64,000 nucleotides of DNA from Zygnema cylindricum (taxonomy: Eukaryota > Streptophyta > Zygnematophyceae > Zygnematales > Zygnemataceae), in assembly GCA_037447655.1 (NCBI GenBank), contig JBBHKE010001558.1, forward strand, positions 528,025-592,024, in the 5' to 3' direction. The translations under genes were made by a program, and so were the position numbers. This document shows, piece by piece, positions 35,861 to 46,502 of this stretch; position 1 is the first letter of the stretch; every line of letters starts with the position of its first letter. The notes under the pieces are model-generated. The model had not been told where the DNA came from. It saw only the letters and a list, made by a program, of their open reading frames with translations, and did no database searches.

Positions 35861-37162
35861 TTAATTCTGCTCCGGTGATGAGAAGGCTTCCCGGATGGTT
35901 AGAGGCTCCCCTGAGGCTGCCAAGTAGGCAAAGTGAGAACTTGCTTGCAGGCGGCTACTGGATCTTCTTCCCCTCGGAAATTTTGAGGCTGAAATTGTCG
36001 GATCCCTTACGTTGCGCTTGTTGCGCTGGTTGCGATCCGTAGGCACTGACTGCTGTTGTTGCGCTTCGAAACGAACTTGTTGCGCAACTCGATTTTGTTC
36101 CGACTCGGGTGGTACCCCTGGTGAATTTTGCATCTGTGGGACAACATTATAGATGCTATCTATGATGACATATTCTTGTATTTTTTGCTGCTTTTGCTGC
36201 TCTGTCATTTTAAATAAGTCTACCGAGTCTAGTTCATCTTTCAAAACGATATTCCTTGCTACAATGATTTTCTGTCTCTCAAAAACAAACACTCTGTAAC
36301 CTTTAGAGTGATCATCATATCCCAACAAAATGCCCGGCAATCCCTTAGGAACCATTTTCCATCTATCATTAGACATATCCAAAATAAAGCATTTACTTCC
36401 AAAGACTTTGAAGTTACTTACATCCGGTTTTCTACCCGTCTAGATCTCATAAGGAGTTGTTTCTACCGATCTTGAACCTATTCTATTTTTGATATACACT
36501 GCACAATTTAACGCTTCATCCCAAAATATCGGATCTACGTCCTTATCCGCAAGCATGGACCTAGAGCTCTCTGTGATAGTTCTATTTAGTCTTTCTCAGA
36601 CCCCATTCTGTTCCGAAGAGTATGGGAGAGTCAATTTATGACTTATACCTTCTTTGAGTAAGAAGTTTTCAAACTCTTTTGACGTATATTCCCCGCCATT
36701 ATTCGATCTAAGCTCCAAAATTGGTAGACCGTGTAGTTTCTCTGCCCACGCTTTGTAGTGTTGAAAATGAGTGAAGACTTCACTCTTTTCTTTCATGAAA
36801 TAGACCTTAGTAAACCTCGAAAAATCATCTGTAAACGTAACCATGTATTTCATCCCCCCTGCAGATGGTACCTTTGCAGGACCGAAAACATCAGAATGAA
36901 TGAGTTGTAAAAGTTTAGTAAACCTTTGTTCAGACTCTTGAGGAAACGGTTATCTGTGTATTTTTCCTAGTGCACATCCATCACATGTTCTAGGTGACTT
37001 GTTTGACATAGTGACTCCTTCTATTTTACCAGCATTGACTATCTTTTTCATACTATCATTATTCACATGGCCTAACCTATTATGCCACAGCTCATCTGAG
37101 GATAATGCACCGGAATACAAAACATCATTTTCTTTATTATCGGGCATATCCATTCGATACAT
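35861..37162 (-). pseudogene. pol: Integrase and linker of D, catalytic Asp lost
   Basis: The HHCC part at 37162-36950 reads HNRLGHVNNDSM and CDGCALGK. The core at 36853-36596 has FTDDFSRFTKVYFMK, then LRSNNGGEYTSKEF, where the second catalytic Asp is Asn. A stop follows at the NGV position, then the C-terminal domain at 36382-35861 with KGLPGILLGYDDHSKGYRVF and the linker with SASKFPRGRRSSSRLQ. In D the integrase-to-RT linker stays in one frame, unlike C1 and C2. Confidence 0.85.
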
Positions 37163-37254
37163 TTTGCTGGCATCTCTAGTTCCCGTAACTGCAATTTCCC
37201 ATTTTTGATAACAACCTGCATGCTGTGTTTCAGATTGACCTCAAACCTTTTACT

Positions 37255-37560
37255 TTATACCAATGACGTTGACAACAAATTTTTCTTAAAATCTGAGACA
37301 TAAAGAACATTATGAAGAGTTCTCTCAACAGCCTTGCCCTCTACATCAACTAGCAAAGAGACATCGCCTACAGCCCGCGTTTGCACACTCATTCCACATG
37401 CATAGTAGATATTTTTCTTTGGTGTTGATTTCAGATTTTTGAAAACTGCCTTGTTCCAGCACATGTGGGCCGATGCCCCCGTGTCCATTATCCATCCATT
37501 CTCTTTATTGCCCTCCATCGCTGCCGCCATTGCAAATAGATCATCATCCTCCTCGTTAGA
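37255..37560 (-). pseudogene. pol: Protease region of D
   Basis: Contains NGWIMDTGASAHMCWNKAVF with the aspartic protease signature D-T-G-A intact, followed by NIYYACGMSVQTRAVGDVSL and VERTLHNVLYVSDFKKNLL. A stop after STSLV at 37255 separates it from the pre-integrase region. Confidence 0.82.
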
Positions 37561-37705
37561 GAGTGAGAGAGACTCGTCATGATGAGATGAAGACGCTGAG
37601 AATAGGGCATTTCCCGGTAGTGATGATCTCGTGAAGCCGTGATGAAACTGGCTCTGCTGCCAACCAGGCCTATATAGACCTGTTTCATTAGCCTTTTTAA
37701 GCTTA

Positions 37706-38513
37706 GGACAAAATTTGTATCCATGACCTTTTTCATTACAATAAAAACAAGCATTAAAAGATTGTCTATTTCCTCTTTGATTAAACTGTCTAAAATGATT
37801 CTGATTCTGATTAAACTGATTTCTCTGCTGATTAAAATGACATTTTTTACCAAATTCTGTGTTAAATGCCTCGACTTATTTTTCACCATTAAGAATTTTA
37901 GAATCTGCCTCCTCTTCCAATATCAAATTAATAGCTAACTGTAGTGTCCAGCTAGCTTTATCTTTTTGTTTCAGCCTATTAGACGCTGCTCTCATAGTAT
38001 TAGGAAGACCCCTCATTAGCAAAACAGCCTGCTGAAAATGAGGAAAAGATCCGCCTACACTAGCATGAGAATCTATTCGTATTGGAAATTTGTTACAATA
38101 TTCGGCCATTGTGCCACTTGTGTATTTGTAGTCCCAAACTCGTCCAGCCAAAAATAGCTCTTCCTGTACATTAGCATTTTCAAAATCATCCTTGAGAGAT
38201 TTCCAGATATCGATCGCCTTTTTCATTTTATCCGTGACATAGCCAATTCTTCTGAAATACAAAACTTCAAAATTGACCGAGCTTGCGAATTTTTCTTTGA
38301 CCATGACGGATGTGATTCCGCCAGTGAACCATCCAAAATATCCAAAAGATTAACATTTTCGAAGTGTGTTTCCACCATGTCCGCCCAATACGCGTATTTT
38401 TCTCCCGAGAAAATAGGAATTCTTGATGACAAGCCCATAACCTGTTGTTCTACAACCACTCGAGCAGGTGGAGCATCAGCAGTAATAGTGGAAGTAGAAA
38501 TAATCTTACTCAC
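37706..38513 (-). pseudogene. gag: Gag of D
   Basis: The start ATG at 38513 lies inside the LTR. The N-terminus includes ADAPPARVVVEQQVMGLSSR and KYAYWADMVETHFENVNLL. A frame change near 38230-38300 is followed by KKAIDIWKSLKDDF and YKYTSGTMAEYCNKF. The CCHC knuckle ACFYCNEKGHGYKFC lies at about 37706-37752 in yet another frame. All cysteines and the histidine are present. Confidence 0.83.
38428..38442 (-). promoter_or_regulatory. Degraded primer binding site of D
   Basis: The minus strand reads GGTTATGGGCTTGTC directly after the LTR end. The first 10 bases match the internal initiator tRNA-Met PBS seen in B, C1 and C2; the last five have drifted, changing Gag VMGPPS to VMGLSS. Confidence 0.6.
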
Positions 38514-39346
38514 AGAAGCTTATCAAGAATCCTATTAAACAACTGTTTTCTACAGCTCACCAAATCTGATACAATGAACTAAACTGCTTCAAACTATAAC
38601 ACAATCTAGAATTTCCGAAATACTGACAATTCCCAAAGTTTCAGCTTAATTGATCCACCATACACCAAGATATGCAACTCAGAAGTTTCCCAAAAACAGT
38701 TTGCAGATCACACAGTTTGGAAGTCTGGATACATAAAATGTTCTACGTCCTAAGTCTTATACTCTTCACTCAATTGTCCTACTACATAGTGCTGTACCGC
38801 CGATACAAGTGTTCCAAAACGATACAACCAAAAGAACTAAACTGCCACTAAGGTCTAAGTGCGCCTACTTACGCTAAGGACTAATCTATCACTGTACACT
38901 CAATATGACTGAGAATCCTATACAGATGATTTTATCAAATACTTGTCGCCTAGCTAAGTGAATCTCGTCAGTTGACTTGATTCAGATCAACCGCAGTAGC
39001 GCAGTCCAATTCCTGATTATATTCAAATATCTGCAGCTTCGTAGCAGCTGCGTTATTACTTTCAATATTAGCCACAGCTGCGTTTGTCTTGTTGCGTAGC
39101 AACTGCGTTGTCATGTACCAAAATATCTGCAGTTGCGTTTGACCCATTGCGTCGCAGGCTGCGTTCGTCCGTGCAGACCATATCAAAAATAACCGCAGCT
39201 GTGCTTGTTCAATCTGCGTCGCAGCTGCGTTGTCGTTACCTTTCAAAAACCTGTTCTGTGATTCAAGTGACGACGCGTGTCCATATAGATCTATTTTTCC
39301 GCCTACCTATAAATTTGCTGAGACTTAAAGCTTTCCAAAAACAACA
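38443..39346 (-). repeat. 5' LTR of D (904 bp)
   Basis: The minus strand starts TGTTGTTTTTGGAAAGC and ends with AGAACAACA before the PBS. No partner LTR exists in the window apart from the short tip at 22870-22932. A TATAAGA on the minus strand lies at about 38755-38762. The U3 part carries a cluster of GCAGCTGCGTT-like motifs. The gag ATG sits 71 bases before the LTR end. Confidence 0.82.
38985..39240 (-). repeat. GCAGCTGCGTT-type motif cluster in D LTR U3
   Basis: At least ten variants of a short motif around TGCGTCGCAGCTGCGTT (palindromic core GCAGCTGC) are spread over about 250 bp, unlike the AT-rich surroundings. Such a cluster in U3 could bind a regulator, or could be a decayed minisatellite. 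Confidence 0.6.
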
Positions 39347-41165
39347 AGGTATCCATTCTTGTTAGCGCTAAGAGTTTTTGTAAGTTAGATAACAATTCAT
39401 GTTATTGCTAACAGTTTGCGTAAGTTAGATAACAATTCCTGTTAGCGTTAATAATTTGTGTAAGTTAGGTAACAATTCCTGTTATCGCTAACTGCTTGTG
39501 TAATTTAGGTAACAATTCTTGTTAGCGCTAACAGTTTCTGTAAGTTAGGTAACAATTCCTGTTATCGTTAACTGTTTGTGCAATTTAGGTAACAATTGTT
39601 GTTATCGCTAACTGTTTGTGTAATTTAGGTTGCAATTCATGTCATCGCTAATAGTTAGTGTAATTTAGGTAACAATTCTTGTTATCGCTAAAAGTTTGTG
39701 TAGTTTAGGTAACAATTGTTGTTATCGCTAACTGTTTGTGTTATTTAGGTGAGAATTCTTGTTATCGCTAAAATTTTGTGTAGTTTAGGTAACAATTGTT
39801 GTTATCGCAAACTATTTGTGTTATTTAGGTAACAATTCTTGTTATCGCTAACAGTTTGTGTAATTTGGGTAACAATTCTTGTTATCGGTAACAATTTCTG
39901 TAAGTTAGGTAACCATTCTTGTTAGCGCTAAAAGTTTGTGTAGTTTAGGTAACAATTGTTATTATCGCTAACTGATTGTGTTATTTAGGTGACAATTCTT
40001 GTTATCGCTATCAGTTAGTGTAACTTAGGTAACAATTCTTGTTATCGCTAAAAGATTGTGTAGTTTAGGTAACAATTGTTGTAATCGCTAACTGTTTGTG
40101 TTATTTAGGTGAGAATTCTTGTTATCGCTAAAATTTTGTGTAGTTTAGGTAACAATTGTTATTATCGCTAACTGTTTGTGTAATTTAGGTTGCAATTTAT
40201 GTCATCGCTAACTCTTTATGTAATTTAGGTGACAATTCTTCTTATCGCTAACAGTTTGTGCAATTTAGGTAACAATTATTGTTATCTCTAACTGTTTGTG
40301 TAATTTAGGTTGCAATTCATGTCATCGCTAACAGTTTGTGTAATTTAGGTAATAATTCTTGTTATCGCTAAAAGTTTGTGTAGTTTAGGTAACAATTGTT
40401 ATTATCGCTAACTGATTTTGTTATTTAGGTGACAATTCTTGTTATCGCTAACAGTTAGTGTAACTTAGGTAACAATTCTTGTTATCGTTAACTGTTTGTG
40501 TAATTTAGGTAACAATTATTGTTAGCGCTAACTGCTTGTATAATTTGGGTAACAATTCTTGTTATCGCTAACAGTTTGTGTAATTTGGGTAACAATTCCT
40601 GTTATCGGTAACAATTTGTGTAAGTTAGATAATAATTCTTGTTAGCGCTAATAGTTTGTGTAAGTTAGGTTACAATACCTGTTATCGCTAAAAGTTTGTG
40701 TAATTTAGGTAACAATTGTTGTTATCCCTAACTCTTTGTGTAATTTAGGTAACAATTCTTCTTATCGCTAATAGTTTATGTAAATTAGGTAACAATTCCT
40801 TGTTATAACTATTTTTTTTTGTAATTTAGGTAATAATTCTTGTTATCGCTAACAGTTAGTGTACTTAGGTATCCATCCTTCTTAGCGCTAACAGTTTGTG
40901 TAAGTTAGATAACAATTCATGTTATTGCTAACAATTTGCGTAAGTTAGATAACAATTCCTGCTAGCGCTAACAGTTTGTGTAAGTAAGGTAACAATTCCT
41001 CTTATCGCTAACTATTTGTGTAATTTAGGTAACAATTCTTGTTAGCGCTAACAGTTTGTGTAAGTTAGATAATAATTCTTGTTAGCGCTAACAGTTTGTG
41101 TAAGTTAGGTTAAAATTCTTGTTATCGCTAAAATTTTGTGTAATTTACGTAACAATTGTTGTTAT
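39347..41165. repeat. 40-bp satellite array S4
   Basis: Satellite between D and C1. The dominant local variant is GTAGTTTAGGTAACAATTGT alternating with GTTATTTAGGTGACAATTCT. The last five bases, GTTAT (41161-41165), form the left TSD of C1. No gene seen. Confidence 0.96.
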
Positions 41166-41374
41166 TGTTGAAATTATTAGTTTTTATGGTATTTTCTAGG
41201 TTTGAATTTTAGCACAAATAGTAAAAAGAAAAAGGCGGACATTTGTCTCCACCTCCTCTCTCTACCCACTATACTTGTCGTAGTCACTGAGGGATAGAGA
41301 GGGAGGCTGAGCCATGGCTGTCCTATCTTAAGCAGGCAGGATTATAGAATGACTTATGTCACTCTCAACAAAAG

Positions 41375-41456
41375 GTTGAGTCCGGTAGGACTCGAACCTG
41401 CGACCGGCAGAGCGCGGCGTAGCCGTTAGCTCTAACCAGTCTGTCGTAGAAGTCCG
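41375..41456 (-). ncRNA. tRNA-like unit in the C1 5' LTR, antisense
   Basis: The minus strand has GACTGGTTAGAGC (D-arm/A-box like), then a central hairpin with GGCTACGCC, then GCAGGTTCGAGTCC (T-arm with canonical TTCGA loop and perfect B-box GGTTCGAGTCC), then ACTCAACCTTTTG, giving a TTTT stop as in Pol III genes. The acceptor stem does not pair well, so a functional tRNA is unlikely. All four C1/C2 LTRs keep this 82-base unit. Confidence 0.5.
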
Positions 41457-41950
41457 TTAGAATTCATTAGGTTTGATATTTATTTAAACAGTGTCACCAC
41501 CATAAATTCAATTAATGGAATTACGAACGAAAGAACATAGAACCAAGTATTATACAGTGCGAACATTATCTCGTACGAAAACAAATGAATCAGACATTTG
41601 TTTTCGACGGCGGACATTTAATGTCGAGTTTAATCTGACGGCGTATATCAATGCCGAGATCGCAAAATGGTCACTCTTGGCGTTTATGGACGTGACATGA
41701 CGTGGCCCCACGGGGAGGGATGACATTTGGTGGTAGGAATTCCGGCGAACATAAGGACAAGTGAAAAGTGGACACGCGTCCACTTAATGGGGATGGCGTA
41801 CTTAGCTGTACAAAAAGTACATTGGCCATAGTACTTTCTTGTACCCTACAGTGATTTTATTGGTTTGTACTATAATACATAGGGGTTGTGAGAGGGATTT
41901 AGGACTTAGAGAATTTGGTAGATAGGTACCTCTCTCTCTTTGAGAGTTTG

Positions 41951-41958
41951 TATAAATA
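41951..41958 (+). promoter_or_regulatory. TATA box in the C1 5' LTR
   Basis: TATAAATA preceded by CTCTCTCTTTGAGAGTTTG, at the same place in all four family C LTRs (47290, 50624 and 56012 in the others). Likely U3 promoter of the element, about 200 bases before the gag ATG. Confidence 0.6.
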
Positions 41959-42151
41959 AGAATTTTTGCCGGCTCATAACTTATCGGCTGGTTGGCCGTT
42001 TTTAGTGATTTTTTTTGCTACGGACTCAGGGAAGTCCATGCTGCACAAGGGTGCAGTCAAATTGTTAGTTTGCCTTCTTGGGCAGCAGTCGTTGTGGCTT
42101 GAAGTGGTTTAGTTAAATACTATCTAGAGGCTTCATGTATTCTGTAGTCCA

Positions 42152-43093
42152 ATGGAGGACACAGAATTTCAGGTTATGGGCCCACCCTCTAGGGTGCCCA
42201 CCTTCAATGGATCTGGGTTCATCTATTGGGAAGCCATGATGATGGGAGCTTTGTTCGAAAAATGATACTAGGGTATCGTCAGTGGACAAGTGAAACGTCC
42301 ACCTTCGGGAACTCCACCAGGATTTTGATGAGTAAGGTTTCCCACAGCAACGGCTGCCTCAGCAGAGGAGGCAGATGATGGGGACAGCAATGTTGTCAAA
42401 AAAGGGAAAGGTAAGGAGACACCCCTCACTCCTATTGCCAAAGTATCGGGAGTGGCGACCGTGAAGACCGCGGAGAATGATACTCAAATGTGGGAGGATG
42501 TAAACATGGCTGCCAAAAACTTCATTCTGAGGCACCTCACTCAAGCTTTGGCCACCCCTCATCTTCGCATTTACAAGGCCGAGGAGTTGTGGGTGAGTTT
42601 GGTGGAGATTTATAGAGCTTGAACTATTCAAGAGCTCTAGTTAACTGAGCAAAAGCTAATAAGTTACACTTACAAAGGAGGAAAGATGTTAGATTAGTGT
42701 AATGATCTTTCTAATTTTTATATGGAGATGGAAAGTGTTGGGTGGACAGGTACAATGAAAATGAAAGTTAACACCGTTATCATGAAATTACCAGATGAGT
42801 TTGAGAACATAGTGTACCGAGTACAAAGAATGCCTGATAGTTCATGGAAATGGAACATAGTAGTTAGGATGATACTTGTGCAGGAAAACACAATGGAGAT
42901 TAGGAGAGGAGGAAAGAGCATTCAAGCTCTAGTAGTACGAGGGGACCGATGGGGGAAGACACAAAAAAAAACTTACAGAGGGGAAAGAGATTATTGTGGG
43001 GGGCCGTGGCCCTTAAAGGGTCTTTGTCATTTTTGCAAAAATCCGGGACACTTCATTGCAGATTCTGTCAAGCAATCGCAGCTGAGGCTCTAA
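42152..43093 (+). pseudogene. gag: Gag of C1, many stops
   Basis: ATG at 42152 inside the LTR gives MEDTEFQVMGPPSRVPTF and FIYWEAMMMGALFEK, then TGA and TAG within ten codons. Further stops lie near 42327, 42609 and 42630. The C-terminal part (42722-43093) is open, with SVGWTGTMKMKVN, PDEFENIVYRVQ and the zinc knuckle CHFCKNPGHFIAD, whose last Cys is replaced by Ser. Sister Gag in C2 shows the unbroken N-terminal half. Confidence 0.84.
42172..42186 (+). promoter_or_regulatory. Primer binding site of C1, internal initiator tRNA-Met type
   Basis: GGTTATGGGCCCACC directly after the LTR CA. Same 15 bases as in B and C2, complementary to GGTGGGCCCATAACC in the anticodon arm of initiator tRNA-Met; overlaps gag codons. 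Confidence 0.75.
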
Positions 43094-43138
43094 GAGAACT
43101 GTGGAGGGGGTTCTTTCGAATGGTAGGAAAAGGCACTT

Positions 43139-44780
43139 GTGGTTACTAAAATGATAGGAGAAAGCGAGGATGAGTCCTCTGAGGAGGATGGGGAGCTTCT
43201 TCTTGACGAGAGCCTGGAGGAGAAGGAGATCTTTTACAGACAAAAGTGTGCCCTTAGTGCAATTCGGGAAGCTCCACAAGAAGGATGGATTATCGACTCA
43301 GGTGCATCAATGCATATGTGTTGTGATAAAGAACTTTTCACTAAGCTAAGAAAGATCCCTACTGTAGAGATATAGTATGGGGATGGGAGAGTGGTTACTA
43401 CAGATCTAGTGGGATTAGTAGATCTGAAATTCTTAGTGGAGGGTAAGACTTCTATACTTACGTTCTCATATGTACTCTACGTTCCTCAGCTGAGTAAAAA
43501 TATTGTCTCTACGTCTGTGTAATCTGACAAAGAGTTTGATACCTTCACTAGAAAGGGAGTCTTTACAGCTAAGTATAGGGATGAAGTTTACTTCACGGTA
43601 GATAAGGGTAGCCAAGGAATGTTTAGGCTTAACGTGAGTAATGAAAATAATAATGCTTACTATGTTGGTGTTCCTAAGTTGATGATTTTGCATAAGCGGT
43701 TGGGACATGTGCATTTTGATAGGTTGAGGGACATGAAAAAGCTTGGGGTAGTAGAAGGCATTCAGTTTAGGGATAATGAAATGATGGATGACTGTAGTGG
43801 CTGTGCTCAGGGTAAGGCTCATAGACTTCCCTTTCCAAAAGCCGCCACATAAAGAGATGAAAAAGTATTAGATTTGGTCCACACACATATTTGGGGACGT
43901 GCAAAAGTACCTTCGGTTGGAGGAAAGAGGTTTATGATGACAATAACCGCTGAATGGTCTAGATACTCTATAGCCTTTTTAAAAAAAAAAGTCTGAAGCA
44001 TCAACTTATTTCAAAGAATATAAGGCTTGGAGTGAGAAGTTGCATGAAACCCCCATTAAGAGGATAAGGAGTGATTATGGGGGGGGATATACCTCGGACC
44101 AGTTCGAGGAATATCTGAGAGATGAGGGAGTGCAGCACCAAAAAATTGTACCATGTAACCCGAAACAAAATGAAGTACCTGAGAGGTTAAATCGAACACT
44201 AGGAGATAGTGCATGCAGTATGTTAGCCGACAAGAAAATAGGAAAGAGATTTTGGGCAGAAGCAATAAATTGTGCCAACTACATTAAAAATAGAGTCCCT
44301 ACCTCAGCTGTAAAGGGAGTGACACCTTATGAGAGATGGATTGGAAGGAAACCAGATATTTCACACCTTAAAGTATTCGGTAGCCAAGTGTACAGTCTTG
44401 ACACAGATAGGAAGAACTAGAAACTAGATGTTAAGGGAAAACTTGGATACTTTGTGGGATATGATGAGGATGTTAAGGGATATAGAGTCTATAACTTAGC
44501 TAAGAAATATATCATTCTGGTCAAACACATAGTTGTCATGGATGAAGGGAAGTCGTTTGATCCCTTTAAGTATACAAAGAAGATAAGAATCAGATTTGAG
44601 TCCTAAAGTGAGGAGAACTCGGTTGTTCCCGAAAGGGACATGAGTGAAACTGTTATTGCACATTCAGGGAAGATACGAGATACAAGAGACTCACCATAAA
44701 CCTCTCATATGGATTTCGAGGACATAGAAGAAGCGGGAACAGATTCGGCTTCCATGGACGAGGAGCCGATGAGACACTGA
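43139..44780 (+). pseudogene. pol: Protease-integrase of C1
   Basis: Protease region 43139-43375 has WIIDSGASMHMCCDKE with the catalytic Asp; a TAG follows EI at 43373. The pre-integrase HHCC site at 43619-43852 has HKRLGHVHFDRL and CSGCAQGKAH. The core at 44040-44420 keeps IRSDYGGGYTSDQF and VPERLNRTL. An A-rich slip near 43980 and stops near 43852 and 44418 break it. The frame ends at TGA 44778-44780 in MRH*, from which RT continues in the -1 frame, exactly as in C2. Confidence 0.84.
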
Positions 44781-44789
44781 GAAGAAATC

Positions 44790-45660
44790 GAAGACTTCCA
44801 TCCATTCCAACTTCGGAGTTTGAGGGAGGAAAGAGGAGCAGCAAAAGGATACAAGAAAAACAGGCCGCTCATAAGGTAACTAAGCTATCTCACCCAGATG
44901 AACCTCGGTCTTACTCGGAGGCAGTGAATAGTCCAGAGAAAGAAAGATGGATTAGAGCCATAAATGATGAGATGGCTTTTATCATGGAAGGAAATACTTG
45001 AGAACTAGCGGATTGTCCTCCAAACAAAAAATCGGTTGGGTGTAAATAGGTATTTAAACTAAAACTGAACCCAGATAATACCATTGAGAGATATAAGGCT
45101 CGATTGGTAGCGAAGGGGTTCACCCAAAAGGAGGGGATTGACTATGAGGAGACCTTTGCTCTAGTTGTTCGGTTCCCATCAGTAAGGATTCTCCTCAGTT
45201 TGGTAGCAATGGAAGTCATGGAAATACACCAGATGGACATTAAGACTCCTTTTCTTAATGGTGAGTTAGAGGAAGAAATTTTCATGAGGCAACCCGAGGG
45301 GTTCGTGGAAGAAGGAGAAGATAGCAAAGTCTGCAAGCTCATAAAGTCCTTATACGGACTAAAGCAGGCTCCCCGACAGTGGAATAAGAAAGTAGATGAG
45401 TTTCTCACCAATTTGGGATATATCCGGATCAGCTCTAACCATTCCATCTATATGTTTGAAGATGAGAATGGTGTTATTTTGATTGCAATTTATGTGGATG
45501 ATCTTCTTGTGTTGAGTAAGTCTTAGGAGAAGATCAATAGGCTAAAGAAATATCTTAGGGACAGATTTGATATTAAGGATTTAGGGGAGGCAAAATATAT
45601 TTTGGGGATCCGCAGAGAGAGATAGGGGGAAGAAAATTATTAGACCTACTCAGAAAGAAG
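44790..45660 (+). pseudogene. pol: Reverse transcriptase of C1
   Basis: Linker SEFEGGKRSSKRIQEKQ, then WIRAINDEM, then a stop at the W of NTWELADC. Main frame 45104-45526 has [58 protein letters not shown] and IAIYVDDLLVLSKS. A TAG at 45524 and a small indel near 45612 follow. Confidence 0.84.
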
Positions 45661-45760
45661 CAATAGGTAATATGCTTGAGAAATACCAGATGGAAAATGC
45701 TAAGAGTTGTACCACTCCTATGGACTTGAAAAAAGTAAGTGATGGAATGTAGAAGGAGGA

Positions 45761-46487
45761 GTGATGATCTTAGACGATCAGATGAGTCTAGAGGAGAGAG
45801 AGTTTATGAAGTCTATCCCTTATAGACATCACGCAGGAAGTTTAATCTACTTTATGAACTTTACTAGGCCGGACATAGCTAAAGCAGTTGGAGTACTCAG
45901 TATGTGTCTTAATGATCCTAGGAAGAGAGACTGGGAGGCAGCCAAGAGAGTCATGAAATATCTGGTTGGAACCAAAAAATTATGGTTGCATTTGGGAGGG
46001 GAGCACACTGATATCACCACTTAGAGTGATGCCAGTTATGGGGATGCACCTATGAGAAGATGCACTTCTGGGTATGTGTTGTATGTTAAGGAAGGGGCTT
46101 GTTGTTGGAGCAGTAAGCAACAAAAGGTGGTTGCTCAGTCTACTATGGAGGCTGAGTACAAGGCCTCTTGTTTTGCTATGAAAGAGTTGATGTGTGTCAA
46201 ATCCTTGCTGCAAGAACTGGGGTATATGAAGGAGGGAGTGCATGAAGTGTTTTGTGATAATCAAGCTGCCATTGTAATTGCAGCTAATCCAAAACATCAT
46301 TTTAAGGCTAAACATATGGACATAAGATTAAGTTTTGTTAGGGAAAAAGTTGAGAATAAAATCGTGAATCTTGTATTTAGATCAGATGAGTAAATGGTAG
46401 CTGATATGATGACAAAACCGGTGCCTTCTCCCAAGTTAAAATATTGCAGGGAAAAGTGTGGATTAAAACTGAAATTAAAATTAGACT
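45761..46487 (+). pseudogene. pol: RNase H of C1
   Basis: Has SIPYRHHAGSLIYFMNFTRP, KRDWEAAKRVMKYLVGTKKL, a TAG at 46022, RCTSGYVLYVKEGACCWSSK, QSTMEAEYKASCFAMKELM, FCDNQAAIVIAANPKHHFK and HMDIRLSFVREK. A TAA follows SDE at 46391. The polyprotein tail (KYCREKCGLKLK) ends near 46487, followed by the PPT. Confidence 0.83.
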
Positions 46488-46489
46488 AG

Positions 46490-46502
46490 AAAATAAGGGG
46501 AG
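46490..46502 (+). promoter_or_regulatory. Polypurine tract of C1
   Basis: GAAAATAAGGGGAG immediately before the 3' LTR TG at 46503; the identical tract precedes the 3' LTR of C2. Confidence 0.75.

Larger units (their letters stand above)
34392..39346 (-). mobile_element. Copia element D, missing its 3' LTR
   Basis: Minus-strand copia element: 5' LTR (38443-39346), degraded PBS, Gag, protease, integrase, RT and the first part of RNase H down to 34786. There the expected RNase H end, PPT and 3' LTR are absent. They are replaced by a second copy of an integrase segment (34392-34785) that abuts satellite. The 5' end is precise (CAACA at 39346, next to AGGTA), but the matching TSD is not found on the left. 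Many stops. It is related to B and more closely to E in protein sequence. Confidence 0.87.
41166..42171 (+). repeat. 5' LTR of C1 (1006 bp)
   Basis: Starts TGTTGAAATTATTAG, ends GAATTTCA. Contains an antisense tRNA-like unit (41375-41456), a TATA box (41951) and the gag ATG (42152) 20 bases before its end. Open frames in it are shadows. Confidence 0.93.

Noticed and set aside
38968-39365. 90-codon frames in the D LTR (alanine/asparagine-rich)
   Set aside because: They are produced by the GCAGCTGCGTT motif cluster and have no family resemblance.
41375-41456. Functional tRNA gene
   Set aside because: B-box, T-arm and TTTT are good, but the acceptor stem does not pair and the anticodon arm is weak; kept only as a tRNA-like unit.
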